Assembly (NCBI RefSeq): GCF_030254825.1 | Contig: NC_083365.1 | Span: 2,048,501-2,112,500, forward strand | Direction of reading: 5' to 3' | DNA length: 64,000 nt | Source: Meriones unguiculatus | Taxonomy: Eukaryota; Chordata; Mammalia; Rodentia; Muridae | Shown here: one piece after another, positions 37,301 to 51,700 of the stretch | How positions within the stretch are numbered: the first letter of the stretch is position 1 | Layout: every line of letters starts with the position of its first letter | The notes under the pieces: generated by a model | Database searches by the model: none | Seen by the model: only the letters and a program-made list of their open reading frames with translations | Told to the model about the DNA's origin: nothing | Made by a program: the position numbers and the translations under genes

Positions 37301-38938
37301 GAAGTATGTAAAAACCCGCTTGCAACGAAATGACTCCAGAACACATAAAAACCCGCTTGCAACGAAATGACTCCAGAGCACTTAAAAACCCGCTTACAAC
37401 GAAATGTCTTCAGAGCACTTAAAAACCCACTTGCAACGAAATGACTCCAGAACACTTAAAAACCCGCTTGCAACGAAATGACTCCAGAGCACTTAAAAAC
37501 CCGCTTGCAACGAAATGACTCCAGAGCAAGTAAAAACCCGCTTGCAACGAAATGACTCCAGAGAAATTAAAAACCCGCTTGCAACGAAATGACTCCAGAG
37601 CACTTAAAAACCCGCTTGCAACGAAATGACTCCAGAGCACTTAAAAACCCGCTTGCAACGAAATGACTCCAGAGCACATAAAAACCCGCTTGCAACGAAA
37701 TGACTCCAGAGCACTTAAAAACCCGCTTGCAACGAAATGACTCCAGAGCACTTAAAAAACCCGCTTCCAGTGAAATGTCTGAGAAGTATGTAAAAACCCG
37801 CTTGCAACGAAATGACTCCAGAGCACGTAAAAACCCGCTTGCAACGAAATGACTCCAGAGCACTTAAAAACCCGCTTGTAAAGAAAAGACTCCAGAACAC
37901 TTAAAAACCAGCTTGCATCGAAATGACTCCAGAGCACTTAAAAAACCCGCTTCCAGTGAAATGTCTGAGAAGTATATAAAAACCCGCTTGCAACGAAATG
38001 ACTCCAGAGCAGGTAAAAACCCGCTTGCAACGAAATGACTCCAGAGCACTTAAAAACCCGCTTGCAACGAAATGACTCCAGAGTACTTTAAAACCCGCTT
38101 GCAACGAAATTACTCCAGAGCACTTAAAAACCCGCTTGAAACGAAATGACTCCAGAGCACTTAAAAACCCGCTTGCAACGAAATGACTCCAGAGCACTTA
38201 AAAACCCGCTTGCAACGAAATGACTCCAGAGCACTAAAAACCCGCTTGCAACGAAATGACTCCAGAGAACTTAAAAACCCGCTTTCAACGAAATGACTCC
38301 AGAGCACTTAAAAACCTGCTTACAACGAAATGACTCCATAGCACTTAAAAACCCTCTTGCAACGAAATCACTCCAGAGTACTTAAAAACCCGCTTGCAAC
38401 GAAATGACTCCATAGCACTTAAAAACCCCCTTGCAACGAAATGACTCCAGAGTACTTAAAAAACCCGCTTCCAGTGAAATGTCTGAGAAGTATGTAAAAA
38501 CCCGCTTGCAACGAAATGACTCCAGAGCACGTAAAAACCCGCTTGCAACGAAATGACTCCAGAGCACTTAAAAACCCGCTTGCAACGAAATGACTCCAGA
38601 ACACTTAAAAACCCGCTTGCATCGAAATGACTCCAGAGCACTTAAAAAACCCGCTTCAAGTGAAATGTCTGAGAAGTATGTAAAAACCCGCTTGCAACGA
38701 AATGACTCCAGAGCACGTAAAAACCCGCTTGCAACGAAATGACTCCAGAGCACTTAAAAAACTCGCTTCCAGTTAAATGTCAGAGAAGTATGTAAAAACC
38801 CGCTTGCAACAAAATGACTCCAGAGCACGTAAAAACCCGCTTGCAACGAAATGATTCCAGAGCACTTAAAAACCCGCTTGCAACGAAATGACTCCAGAGT
38901 ACTTAAAAACCCGCTTGCAACATAATGACTCCAGAGTA
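33890..38938 (+). repeat. 5,049-bp tandem duplication, copy 1
   Basis: Landmarks from about 33,890 recur 5,049 bp later up to about 36,220, then 5,012 bp later up to about 37,750. The change of exactly 37 bp marks one monomer (the gagaaattaaaaac unit near 36,225) lost from the second copy. Bases 37.75-38.94 kb lie between the copies and match 33.18-34.3 kb (offset 4,565). Confidence 0.85.
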
Positions 38939-41900
38939 CTTAAAAAACCCGCTTCCAGTGAAATGTCTGAGAAGTATGTAAAAACCCGCTTGCAACGAAA
39001 TGACTCCAGAGCACGTAAAAACCCGCTTGCAACGAAATGACTCCAGAGCACTTAAAAACCCGCTTGCAACGAAATGACTCCAGAACACTTAAAAACCCGA
39101 TTGCATCGAAATGACTCCAGAGCACTTAAAAAACCCGCTTCAAGTGAAATGTCTGAGAAGTATGTAAAAACCCGCTTGCAACGAAATGACTCCAGAGCAC
39201 GTAAAAACCCGCTTGCAACGAAATGACTCCAGAGCACTTAAAAAACTCGCTTCCAGTTAAATGTCAGAGAAGTATGTAAAAACCCGCTTGCAACAAAATG
39301 ACTCCAGAGCACGTAAAAACCCGCTTGCAACGAAATGATTCCAGAGCACTTAAAAACCCGCTTGCAACGAAAAGACTCCAGAGCACTTAAAAACCCGCTT
39401 GCAACGAAATGACTCCAGAGCACTTAAAAACCCGCTTGCAACGAAATGACTCCAGAGCACTTAAAAACCCGCTTGCAACGAAATGACTCCAGAGCAAGTA
39501 AAAACCCGCTTGCAACGAAATGACTCCATAGAATTTAAAAACCCGCTTGCAACGAAATGACTCCAGAGCACTTAAAAACCCGCTTGCAACGAAATGACTC
39601 CAGAGCACTTAAAAACCCGCTTGCAACGAAATGACTCCAGAGCACTCAAAAACCCGCTTCCAGTGAAATGTCTGAGAAGTATGTAAAAACCCGCTTGCAA
39701 CGAAATGACTCCAGAGCACGTAAAAACCCGCCTGCAACGAAATGACTCCAGAGCACTTAAAAAACCCGCTTCCAGTGAAATGTCTGAGAAGTATGTAAAA
39801 ACCCGCTTGCAACGAAATGACTCCAGAGCACGTAAAAACCCGCTTGCAACGAAATGACTCCAGAGCACTTAAAAACCCGCTTGTAAAGAAAAGACTCCAG
39901 AACACTTAAAAACCAGCTTGCATCGAAATGACTCCAGAGCACTTAAAAAACCCGCTTCCAGTGAAATGTCTGAGAAGTATATAAAAACCCGCTTGCAACG
40001 AAATGACTCCAGAGCAGGTAAAAACCCGCTTGCAACGAAATGACTCCAGAGCACTTAAAAACCCGCTTGCAACGAAATGACTCCAGAGTACTTTAAAACC
40101 CGCTTGCAACGAAATTACTCCAGAGTACTTAAAAACCCGCTTGAAACGAAATGACTCCAGAGCACTTAAAAACCCGCTTGCAACGAAATGACTCCAGAGC
40201 ACTTAAAAACCCGCTTGCAACGAAATGACTCCAGAGCACTAAAAACCCGCTTGCAACGAAATGACTCCAGAGAACTTAAAAACCCGCTTTCAACGAAATG
40301 ACTCCAGAGCACTTAAAAACCAGCTTGCAACGAAATGACTCCATAGCACTTAAAAACCCTCTTGCAACGAAATCACTCCAGAGTACTTAAAAACCCGCTT
40401 GCAACGAAATGACTCCATAGCACTTAAAAACCCGCTTCCAACGAAATGACTCCAGAGTACTTAAAAAACCCGCTTCCAGTGAAATGTCTGAGAAGTATGT
40501 AAAAACCCGCTTGCAACGAAATGACTCCAGAGCACGTAAAAACCCGCTTGCAACGAAATGACTCCAGAGCACTTAAAAACCCGCTTGCAACGAAATGACT
40601 CCAGAACACTTAAAAACCCGCTTGCATCGAAATGACTCCAGAGCACTTAAAAAACCCGCTTCAAGTGAAATGTCTGAGAAGTATGTAAAAACCCGCTTGC
40701 AACGAAATGACTCCAGAGCACGTAAAAACCCGCTTGCAACGAAATGACTCCAGAGCACTTAAAAAACTCGCTTCCAGTTAAATGTCAGAGAAGTATGTAA
40801 AAACCCGCTTGCAACAAAATGACTCCAGAGCACGTAAAAACCCGCTTGCAACGAAATGATTCCAGAGCACTTAAAAACCCGCTTGCAACGAAATGACTCC
40901 AGAGTACTTAAAAACCCGCTTGCAACATAATGACTCCAGAGTACTTAAAAAACCCGCTTCCAGTGAAATTTCTGAGAAGTATGTAAAAACCCGCTTGCAA
41001 CGAAATGACTCCAGAACACGTAAAAACCCGCTTGCAACGAAATGACTCCAGAGCACTTAAAAACCCGCTTGCAACGAAATGACTCCAGAACACTTAAAAA
41101 ACCGCTTGCAACGAAAAGACTCCAGAGCACTTAAAAACCCGCTTGCAACGAAATGACTCCAGAGCACTTAAAAACCCGCTTGCAACGAAATGACTCCAGG
41201 GCACTTAAAAACCCGCTTGCAACGAAATGACTCCAGAGCAAGTAAAAACCCGCTTGCAACGAAATGACTCCAGAGCACTTAAAAACCCGCTTGCAACAAA
41301 ATGACTCCAGAGCACTCAAAAACCCGCTTCCAGTGAAATGTCTGAGAAGTATGTAAAAACCCGCTTGCAACGAAATGACTCCAGAGCACGTAAAAACCCG
41401 CTTGCAACGAAATGACTCCAGAGCACTTAAAAACCCGCTTGTAAAGAAAAGACTCCAGAACACTTAAAAACCAGCTTGCATCGAAATGACTCCAGAGCAC
41501 TTAAAAAACCCGCTTCCAGTGAAATGTCTGAGAAGTATATAAAAACCCGCTTGCAACGAAATGACTCCAGAGCAGGTAAAAACCCGCTTGCAACGAAATG
41601 ACTCCAGAGCACTTAAAAACCCGCTTGCAACGAAATGACTCCAGAGTACTTTAAAACCCGCTTGCAACGAAATTACTCCAGAGCACTTAAAAACCCGCTT
41701 GAAACGAAATGACTCCAGAGCACTTAAAAAACCCGCTTCCAGTGAAATGTCTGAGAATACGTAAAAACCCGCTTGCAACGAAATGACTCCAGAGCACGTA
41801 AAAACCCGCTTGCAACGAAATGACTCCAGAACACTTAAAAACCCGCTTGCATCGAAATGACTCCAGAGCACTTAAAAAACCCGCTTCCAGTGAAATGTCT

Positions 41901-42760
41901 GAGAAGTATGTAAAAACCCGCTTGCAACGAAATGACTCCAGAGCACGTAAAAACCCGCTTGCAACGAAATGACTCCAGAGCACTTAAAAAACTCGCTTCC
42001 AGTTAAATGTCAGAGAAGTATGTAAAAACCCGCTTGCAACAAAATGACTCCAGAGCACGTAAAAACCCGCTTGTAACGAAATAATTCCAGAGCACTTAAA
42101 AACCCGCTTGCAACGAAATGACTCCAGAGTACTTAAAAACCCGCTTGCAACATAATGACTCCAGAGTACTTAAAAAACCCGCTTCCAGTGAAATTTCTGA
42201 GAAGTATGTAAAAACGCGCTTGCAACGAAATGACTCCAGAACACTTAAAAACCCGCTTGCAACGAAATGACTTCAGAGCACTTAAAAAACCCGCTTCCAG
42301 TGAAATGTCTGAGAAGTATGTAAAAACCCGCTTGCAACGAAATGACTCCAGAACACATAAAAACCCGCTTGCAACGAAATGACTCCAGAGCACTTAAAAA
42401 CCCGCTTACAACGAAATGTCTTCAGAGCACTTAAAAACCCACTTGCAACGAAATGACTCCAGAACACTTAAAAACCCGCTTGCAACGAAATGACTCCAGA
42501 GCACTTAAAAACCCGCTTGCAACGAAATGACTCCAGAGCAAGTAAAAACCCGCTTGCAACGAAATGACTCCAGAGAAATTAAAAACCCGCTTGCAACGAA
42601 ATGACTCCAGAGCACTTAAAAACCCGCTTGCAACGAAATGACTCCAGAGCACTTAAAAACCCGCTTGCAACGAAATGACTCCAGAGCACTTAAAAACCCG
42701 CTTGCAACGAAATGACTCCAGAGCACTTAAAAACCCGCTTGCAACGAAATGACCCCAGAG
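38939..42760 (+). repeat. 5,049-bp tandem duplication, copy 2
   Basis: This is the second copy of 33.89-37.75 kb, with one monomer deleted near 41,270 and a few substitutions, such as cccgattgcatcg near 39,100. Confidence 0.83.
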
Positions 42761-43620
42761 CACTTAAAAACCCGCTTGCAACGAAATGATTCCAGAGCAC
42801 TTAAAAACCCGCTTGCAACGAAATGACTCCAGAGTACTTAAAAACCCACTTGCAACGAAATGACTCCAGAGTACTTAAAAAACCCGCTTCCAGTGAAATT
42901 TCTGAGAAGTATGTAAAAACCCGCTTGCAACGAAATGACTCCAGAACACTTAAAAACCCGCTTGCAACGAAATGACTCCAGAGCACTTAAAAACCCGCTT
43001 ACAACGAAATGTCTTCAGAGCACTTAAAAACCCGCTTGCAACGAAATGACGCCAGAACACTTAAAAACCCGCTTGCAACGAAAAGAATCCAGAGCACTTA
43101 AAAACCCGCTTCCAGTGAAATGTCTGAGAAGTATATAAAAACCCGCTTGCAACGAAATGACTCCAGAGCAGGTAAAAACCCGCTTGCAACGAAATGACTC
43201 CAGAGCACTTAAAAACCCGCTTGCAACGAAATGACTCCAGAGTACTTTAAAACCCGCTTGCAACGAAATTACTCCAGAGCACTTAAAAACCCGCTTGAAA
43301 CGAAATGACTCCAGAGCACTTAAAAACCCGCTTGCAACGAAATGACTCCAGAGCACTTAAAAACCCGCTTGCAACGAAATGACTCCAGAGCACTAAAAAC
43401 CCGCTTGCAACGAAATGACTCCAGAGAACTTAAAAACCCGCTTTCAACGAAATGACTCCAGAGCACTTAAAAACCTGCTTGCAACGAAATGACTCCATAG
43501 CACTTAAAAACCCTCTTGCAACGAAATCACTCCAGAGTACTTAAAAACCCGCTTGCAACGAAATGACTCCATAGCACTTAAAAACCCGCTTGCAACGAAA
43601 TGACTCCAGAGTACTTAAAA
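41321..43620 (+). repeat. 2,300-bp tandem duplication, copy 1
   Basis: This unit is followed directly by its copy. I noticed only two substitutions across it: c at 42,754 against t at 45,054, and a at 42,470 against g at 44,770. Both edges fall at a type B monomer: the left flank is gcactcaaaaac and the internal junction is gtacttaaaaaac, each leading into cccgcttccagtg. Confidence 0.88.
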
Positions 43621-45920
43621 AACCCGCTTCCAGTGAAATGTCTGAGAAGTATGTAAAAACCCGCTTGCAACGAAATGACTCCAGAGCACGTAAAAACCCG
43701 CTTGCAACGAAATGACTCCAGAGCACTTAAAAACCCGCTTGTAAAGAAAAGACTCCAGAACACTTAAAAACCAGCTTGCATCGAAATGACTCCAGAGCAC
43801 TTAAAAAACCCGCTTCCAGTGAAATGTCTGAGAAGTATATAAAAACCCGCTTGCAACGAAATGACTCCAGAGCAGGTAAAAACCCGCTTGCAACGAAATG
43901 ACTCCAGAGCACTTAAAAACCCGCTTGCAACGAAATGACTCCAGAGTACTTTAAAACCCGCTTGCAACGAAATTACTCCAGAGCACTTAAAAACCCGCTT
44001 GAAACGAAATGACTCCAGAGCACTTAAAAAACCCGCTTCCAGTGAAATGTCTGAGAATACGTAAAAACCCGCTTGCAACGAAATGACTCCAGAGCACGTA
44101 AAAACCCGCTTGCAACGAAATGACTCCAGAACACTTAAAAACCCGCTTGCATCGAAATGACTCCAGAGCACTTAAAAAACCCGCTTCCAGTGAAATGTCT
44201 GAGAAGTATGTAAAAACCCGCTTGCAACGAAATGACTCCAGAGCACGTAAAAACCCGCTTGCAACGAAATGACTCCAGAGCACTTAAAAAACTCGCTTCC
44301 AGTTAAATGTCAGAGAAGTATGTAAAAACCCGCTTGCAACAAAATGACTCCAGAGCACGTAAAAACCCGCTTGTAACGAAATAATTCCAGAGCACTTAAA
44401 AACCCGCTTGCAACGAAATGACTCCAGAGTACTTAAAAACCCGCTTGCAACATAATGACTCCAGAGTACTTAAAAAACCCGCTTCCAGTGAAATTTCTGA
44501 GAAGTATGTAAAAACGCGCTTGCAACGAAATGACTCCAGAACACTTAAAAACCCGCTTGCAACGAAATGACTTCAGAGCACTTAAAAAACCCGCTTCCAG
44601 TGAAATGTCTGAGAAGTATGTAAAAACCCGCTTGCAACGAAATGACTCCAGAACACATAAAAACCCGCTTGCAACGAAATGACTCCAGAGCACTTAAAAA
44701 CCCGCTTACAACGAAATGTCTTCAGAGCACTTAAAAACCCACTTGCAACGAAATGACTCCAGAACACTTGAAAACCCGCTTGCAACGAAATGACTCCAGA
44801 GCACTTAAAAACCCGCTTGCAACGAAATGACTCCAGAGCAAGTAAAAACCCGCTTGCAACGAAATGACTCCAGAGAAATTAAAAACCCGCTTGCAACGAA
44901 ATGACTCCAGAGCACTTAAAAACCCGCTTGCAACGAAATGACTCCAGAGCACTTAAAAACCCGCTTGCAACGAAATGACTCCAGAGCACTTAAAAACCCG
45001 CTTGCAACGAAATGACTCCAGAGCACTTAAAAACCCGCTTGCAACGAAATGACTCCAGAGCACTTAAAAACCCGCTTGCAACGAAATGATTCCAGAGCAC
45101 TTAAAAACCCGCTTGCAACGAAATGACTCCAGAGTACTTAAAAACCCACTTGCAACGAAATGACTCCAGAGTACTTAAAAAACCCGCTTCCAGTGAAATT
45201 TCTGAGAAGTATGTAAAAACCCGCTTGCAACGAAATGACTCCAGAACACTTAAAAACCCGCTTGCAACGAAATGACTCCAGAGCACTTAAAAACCCGCTT
45301 ACAACGAAATGTCTTCAGAGCACTTAAAAACCCGCTTGCAACGAAATGACGCCAGAACACTTAAAAACCCGCTTGCAACGAAAAGAATCCAGAGCACTTA
45401 AAAACCCGCTTCCAGTGAAATGTCTGAGAAGTATATAAAAACCCGCTTGCAACGAAATGACTCCAGAGCAGGTAAAAACCCGCTTGCAACGAAATGACTC
45501 CAGAGCACTTAAAAACCCGCTTGCAACGAAATGACTCCAGAGTACTTTAAAACCCGCTTGCAACGAAATTACTCCAGAGCACTTAAAAACCCGCTTGAAA
45601 CGAAATGACTCCAGAGCACTTAAAAACCCGCTTGCAACGAAATGACTCCAGAGCACTTAAAAACCCGCTTGCAACGAAATGACTCCAGAGCACTAAAAAC
45701 CCGCTTGCAACGAAATGACTCCAGAGAACTTAAAAACCCGCTTTCAACGAAATGACTCCAGAGCACTTAAAAACCTGCTTGCAACGAAATGACTCCATAG
45801 CACTTAAAAACCCTCTTGCAACGAAATCACTCCAGAGTACTTAAAAACCCGCTTGCAACGAAATGACTCCATAGCACTTAAAAACCCGCTTGCAACGAAA
45901 TGACTCCAGAGTACTTAAAA
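43621..45920 (+). repeat. 2,300-bp tandem duplication, copy 2
   Basis: This is the second copy of 41,321-43,620; homology runs on to about 46,040. It carries one gcttgtaaag cassette near 43,737 and one gtaaaaacgcgc monomer near 44,510. Confidence 0.88.
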
Positions 45921-48780
45921 AACCCGCTTCCAGTGAAATGTCTGAGAAGTATGTAAAAACCCGCTTGCAACGAAATGACTCCAGAGCACGTAAAAACCCG
46001 CTTGCAACGAAATGACTCCAGAGCACTTAAAAACCCGCTTGCAACGAAATGACTCCAGAACACTTAAAAACCCGCTTGCATCGAAATGACTCCAGAGCAC
46101 TTAAAAAACCCGCTTCAAGTGAAATGTCTGAGAAGTATGTAAAAACCCGCTTGCAACGAAATGACTCCAGAGCACGTAAAAACCCGCTTGCAACGAAATG
46201 ACTCCAGAGCACTTAAAAAACTCGCTTCCAGTTAAATGTCAGAGAAGTATGTAAAAACCCGCTTGCAACAAAATGACTCCAGAGCACGTAAAAACCCGCT
46301 TGCAACGAAATGATTCCAGAGCACTTAAAAACCCGCTTGCAACGAAATGACTCCAGAGTACTTAAAAACCCGCTTGCAACATAATGACTCCAGAGTACTT
46401 AAAAAACCCGCTTCCAGTGAAATTTCTGAGAAGTATGTAAAAACCCGCTTGCAAAGAAATGACTCCAGAACACGTAAAAACCCGCTTGCAACGAAATGAC
46501 TCCAGAGCACTTAAAAACCCGCTTGCAACGAAATGACTCCAGAACACTTAAAAAACCGCTTGCAACGAAAAGACTCCAGAGCACTTAAAAACCCGCTTGC
46601 AACGAAATGACTCCAGAGCACTTAAAAACCCGCTTGCAACGAAATGACTCCAGGGCACTTAAAAAGACGCTTGCAACGAAATGACTCCAGAGCAAGTAAA
46701 AACCCGCTTGCAACGAAATGACTCCAGAGAAATTAAAAACCCGCTTGCAACGAAATGACTCCAGAGCACTTAAAAACCCGCTTGCAACAAAATGACTCCA
46801 GAGCACTCAAAAACCCGCTTCCAGTGAAATGTCTGAGAAGTATGTAAAAACCCGCTTGCAACGAAATGACTCCAGAGCACGTAAAAACCCGCTTGCAACG
46901 AAATGACTCCAGAGCACTTAAAAACCCGCTTGTAAAGAAAAGACTCCAGAACACTTAAAAACCAGCTTGCATCGAAATGACTCCAGAGCACTTAAAAAAC
47001 CCGCTTCCAGTGAAATGTCTGAGAAGTATATAAAAACCCGCTTGCAACGAAATGACTCCAGAGCAGGTAAAAACCCGCTTGCAACGAAATGACTCCAGAG
47101 CACTTAAAAACCCGCTTGCAACGAAATGACTCCAGAGTACTTTAAAACCCGCTTGCAACGAAATTACTCCAGAGCACTTAAAAACCCGCTTGAAACGAAA
47201 TGACTCCAGAGCACTTAAAAAACCCGCTTCCAGTGAAATGTCTGAGAATACGTAAAAACCCGCTTGCAACGAAATGACTCCAGAGCACGTAAAAACCCGC
47301 TTGCAACGAAATGACTCCAGAACACTTAAAAACCCGCTTGCATCGAAATGACTCCAGAGCACTTAAAAAACCCGCTTCCAGTGAAATGTCTGAGAAGTAT
47401 GTAAAAACCCGCTTGCAACGAAATGACTCCAGAGCACGTAAAAACCCGCTTGCAACGAAATGACTCCAGAGCACTTAAAAAACTCGCTTCCAGTTAAATG
47501 TCAGAGAAGTATGTAAAAACCCGCTTGCAACAAAATGACTCCAGAGCACGTAAAAACCCGCTTGTAACGAAATAATTCCAGAGCACTTAAAAACCCGCTT
47601 GCAACGAAATGACTCCAGAGTACTTAAAAACCCGCTTGCAACATAATGACTCCAGAGTACTTAAAAAACCCGCTTCCAGTGAAATTTCTGAGAAGTATGT
47701 AAAAACGCGCTTGCAACGAAATGACTCCAGAACACTTAAAAACCCGCTTGCAACGAAATGACTTCAGAGCACTTAAAAAACCCGCTTCCAGTGAAATGTC
47801 TGAGAAGTATGTAAAAACCCGCTTGCAACGAAATGACTCCAGAACACATAAAAACCCGCTTGCAACGAAATGACTCCAGAGCACTTAAAAACCCGCTTAC
47901 AACGAAATGTCTTCAGAGCACTTAAAAACCCACTTGCAACGAAATGACTCCAGAACACTTAAAAACCCGCTTGCAACGAAATGACTCCAGAGCACTTAAA
48001 AACCCGCTTGCAACGAAATGACTCCAGAGCAAGTAAAAACCCGCTTGCAACGAAATGACTCCAGAGAAATTAAAAACCCGCTTGCAACGAAATGACTCCA
48101 GAGCACTTAAAAACCCGCTTGCAACGAAATGACTCCAGAGCACTTAAAAACCCGCTTGCAACGAAATGACTCCAGAGCACTTAAAAACCCGCTTGCAACG
48201 AAATGACTCCAGAGCACTTAAAAACCCGCTTGCAACGAAATGACTCCAGAGCACTTAAAAACCCGCTTGCAACGAAATGATTCCAGAGCACTTAAAAACC
48301 CGCTTGCAACGAAATGACTCCAGAGTACTTAAAAACCCACTTGCAACGAAATGACTCCAGAGTACTTAAAAAACCCGCTTCCAGTGAAATTTCTGAGAAG
48401 TATGTAAAAACCCGCTTGCAACGAAATGACTCCAGAACACTTAAAAACCCGCTTGCAACGAAATGACTCCAGAGCACTTAAAAACCCGCTTACAACGAAA
48501 TGTCTTCAGAGCACTTAAAAACCCGCTTGCAACGAAATGACGCCAGAACACTTAAAAACCCGCTTGCAACGAAAAGAATCCAGAGCACTTAAAAACCCGC
48601 TTGCAACGAAATGACTCCAGAGCACTTAAAAACCCGCTTTCAACGAAATGACTCCAGAGCACTTAAAAACCTGCTTGCAACGAAATGACTCCATAGCACT
48701 TAAAAACCCGCTTGCAACGAAAAGACTCCAGAGCACTTAAAAACCCGCTTGCAACGAAATGACTCCAGAGCACTTAAAAA
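45921..48780 (+). repeat. Third partial copy of the 43.6-45.4 kb unit with flanks
   Basis: Bases about 46,819-48,600 match 43,628-45,409 at a constant 3,191-bp offset (for example 43,727 to 46,918 and 45,101 to 48,292). The left flank, 45.9-46.8 kb, matches 40.4-41.3 kb in order. No gene is present. Confidence 0.8.
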
Positions 48781-51700
48781 CCCGCTTGCAACGAAATGAC
48801 TCCAGAACACTTAAAAAACCGCTTGCAACGAAAAGACTCCAGAGCACTTAATAACCCGCTTGCAACGAAATGACTCCAGAGCACTTAAAAACCCGCTTGC
48901 AACGAAATGACTCCAGAGCACTTAAAAACCCGCTTGCAACGAAATGACTCCAGAGCAAGTAAAAACCCGCTTGCAACGAAATGACTCCATAGAAATTAAA
49001 AACCCGCTTGCAACGAAATGACTCCAGAGCACTTAAAAACCCGCTTGCAACGAAATGACTCCAGAGCACTTAAAAACCCGCTTGCAACGAAATGACTCCA
49101 GAGCACTCAAAAACCCGCTTCCAGTGAAATGTCTGAGAAGTATGTAAAAACCCGCTTGCAAAGAAATGACTCCAGAGCACGTAAAAACCCGCCTGCAACG
49201 AAATGACTCCAGAGCACTTAAAAAACCCGCTTCCAGTGAAATGTCTGAGAAGTATGTAAAAACCCGCTTGCAACGAAATGACTCCAGAGCACGTAAAAAC
49301 CCGCTTGCAACGAAATGACTCCAGAGCACTTAAAAACCCGCTTGTAAAGAAAAGACTCCAGAACACTTAAAAACCAGCTTGCATCGAAATGACTCCAGAG
49401 CACTTAAAAAACCCGCTTCCAGTGAAATGTCTGAGAAGTATATAAAAACCCGCTTGCAACGAAATGACTCCAGAGCAGGTAAAAACCCGCTTGCAACGAA
49501 ATGACTCCAGAGCACTTAAAAACCCGCTTGCAACGAAATGACTCCAGAGTACTTTAAAACCCGCTTGCAACGAAATTACTCCAGAGCACTTAAAAACCCG
49601 CTTGAAACGAAATGACTCCAGAGCACTTAAAAACCCGCTTGCAACGAAATGACTCCAGAGCACTTAAAAACCCGCTTGCAACGAAATGACTCCAGAGCAC
49701 TAAAAACCCGCTTGCAACGAAATGACTCCAGAGCACTTAAAAACCCGCTTTCAACGAAATGACTCCAGAGCACTTAAAAACCTGCTTGCAACGAAATGAC
49801 TCCATAGCACTTAAAAACCCTCTTGCAACGAAATCACTCCAGAGTACTTAAAAACCCGCTTGCAACGAAATGACTCCATAGCACTTAAAAACCCGCTTGC
49901 AACGAAATGACTCCAGAGTACTTAAAAAACCCGCTTCCAGTGAAATGTCTGAGAAGTATGTAAAAACCCGCTTGCAAGGAAATGACTCCAGAGCACGTAA
50001 AAACCCGCTTGCAACGAAATGACTCCAGAGCACTTAAAAACCCGCTTGCAACGAAATGACTCCAGAACACTTAAAAACCCGCTTGCATCGAAATGACTCC
50101 AGAGCACTTAAAAAACCCGCTTCAAGTGAAATGTCTGAGAAGTATGTAAAAACCCGCTTGCAACGAAATGACTCCAGAGCACGTAAAAACCCGCTTGCAA
50201 CGAAATGACTCCAGAGCACTTAAAAAACTCGCTTCCAGTTAAATGTCAGAGAAGTATGTAAAAACCCGCTTGCAACAAAATGACTCCAGAGCACGTAAAA
50301 ACCCGCTTGCAACGAAATGATTCCAGAGCACTTAAAAACCCGCTTGCAACGAAATGACTCCAGAGTACTTAAAAACCCGCTTGCAACATAATGACTCCAG
50401 AGTACTTAAAAAACCCGCTTCCAGTGAAATTTCTGAGAAGTATGTAAAAACCCGCTTGCAACGAAATGACTCCAGAACACTTAAAAACCCGCTTGCAACG
50501 AAATGACTTCAGAGCACTTAAAAAACCCGCTTCCAGTGAAATGTCTGAGAAGTATGTAAAAACCCGCTTGCAACGAAATGACTCCAGAACACGTAAAAAC
50601 CCGCTTGCAACGAAATGACTCCAGAGCACTTAAAAACCCGCTTGCAACGAAATGACTCCAGAACACTTAAAAAACCGCTTGCAACGAAAAGACTCCAGAG
50701 CACTTAAAAACCCGCTTGCAACGAAATGACTCCAGATCACTTAAAAACCCGCTTGCAACGAAATGACTCCAGGGCACTTAAAAACCCGCTTGCAACGAAA
50801 TGACTCCAGAGCAAGTAAAAACCCGCTTGCAACGAAATGACTCCAGAGAAATTGAAAACCAGCTTGCAACGAAATGACTCCAGAGCACTTAAAAACCCGC
50901 TTGCAACGAAATGACTCCAGAGCACTTAAAAACCCGCTTGCAACAAAATGACTCCAGAGCACTCAAAAACCCGCTTCCAGTGAAATGTCTGAGAAGTATG
51001 TAAAAACCCGCTTGCAACGAAATGACTCCAGAGCACGTAAAAACCCGCCTGCAACGAAATGACTCCAGAGCACTTAAAAAACCCGCTTCCAGTGAAATGT
51101 CTGAGAAGTATGTAAAAACCCGCTTGCAACGAAATGACTCCAGAGCACGTAAAAACCCGCTTGCAACGAAATGACTCCAGAGCACTTAAAAACCCGCTTG
51201 TAAAGAAAAGACTCCAGAACACTTAAAAACCAGCTTGCATCGAAATGACTCCAGAGCACTTAAAAAACCCGCTTCCAGTGAAATGTCTGAGAAGTATATA
51301 AAAACCCGCTTGCAACGAAATGACTCCAGAGCAGGTAAAAACCCGCTTGCAACGAAATGACTCCAGAGCACTTAAAAACCCGCTTGCAACGAAATGACTC
51401 CAGAGTACTTTAAAACCCGCTTGCAACGAAATTACTCCAGAGCACTTAAAAACCCGCTTGAAACGAAATGACTCCAGAGCACTTAAAAACCCGCTTGCAA
51501 CGAAATGAATCCAGAGCACTCAAAAACCCGCTTGCAACGAAATGACTCCAGAGCACTTAAAAACCCGCTTGCAACGAAATGATTCCAGAGCACCTAAAAA
51601 CCCGCTTGCAACGAAATGACTCTAGAGTACTGAAAAACCCGCTTGCAACGAAATGACTCAAGAGCACTTAAAAAACCCGCTTCCAGTGAAATTTCTGAGA

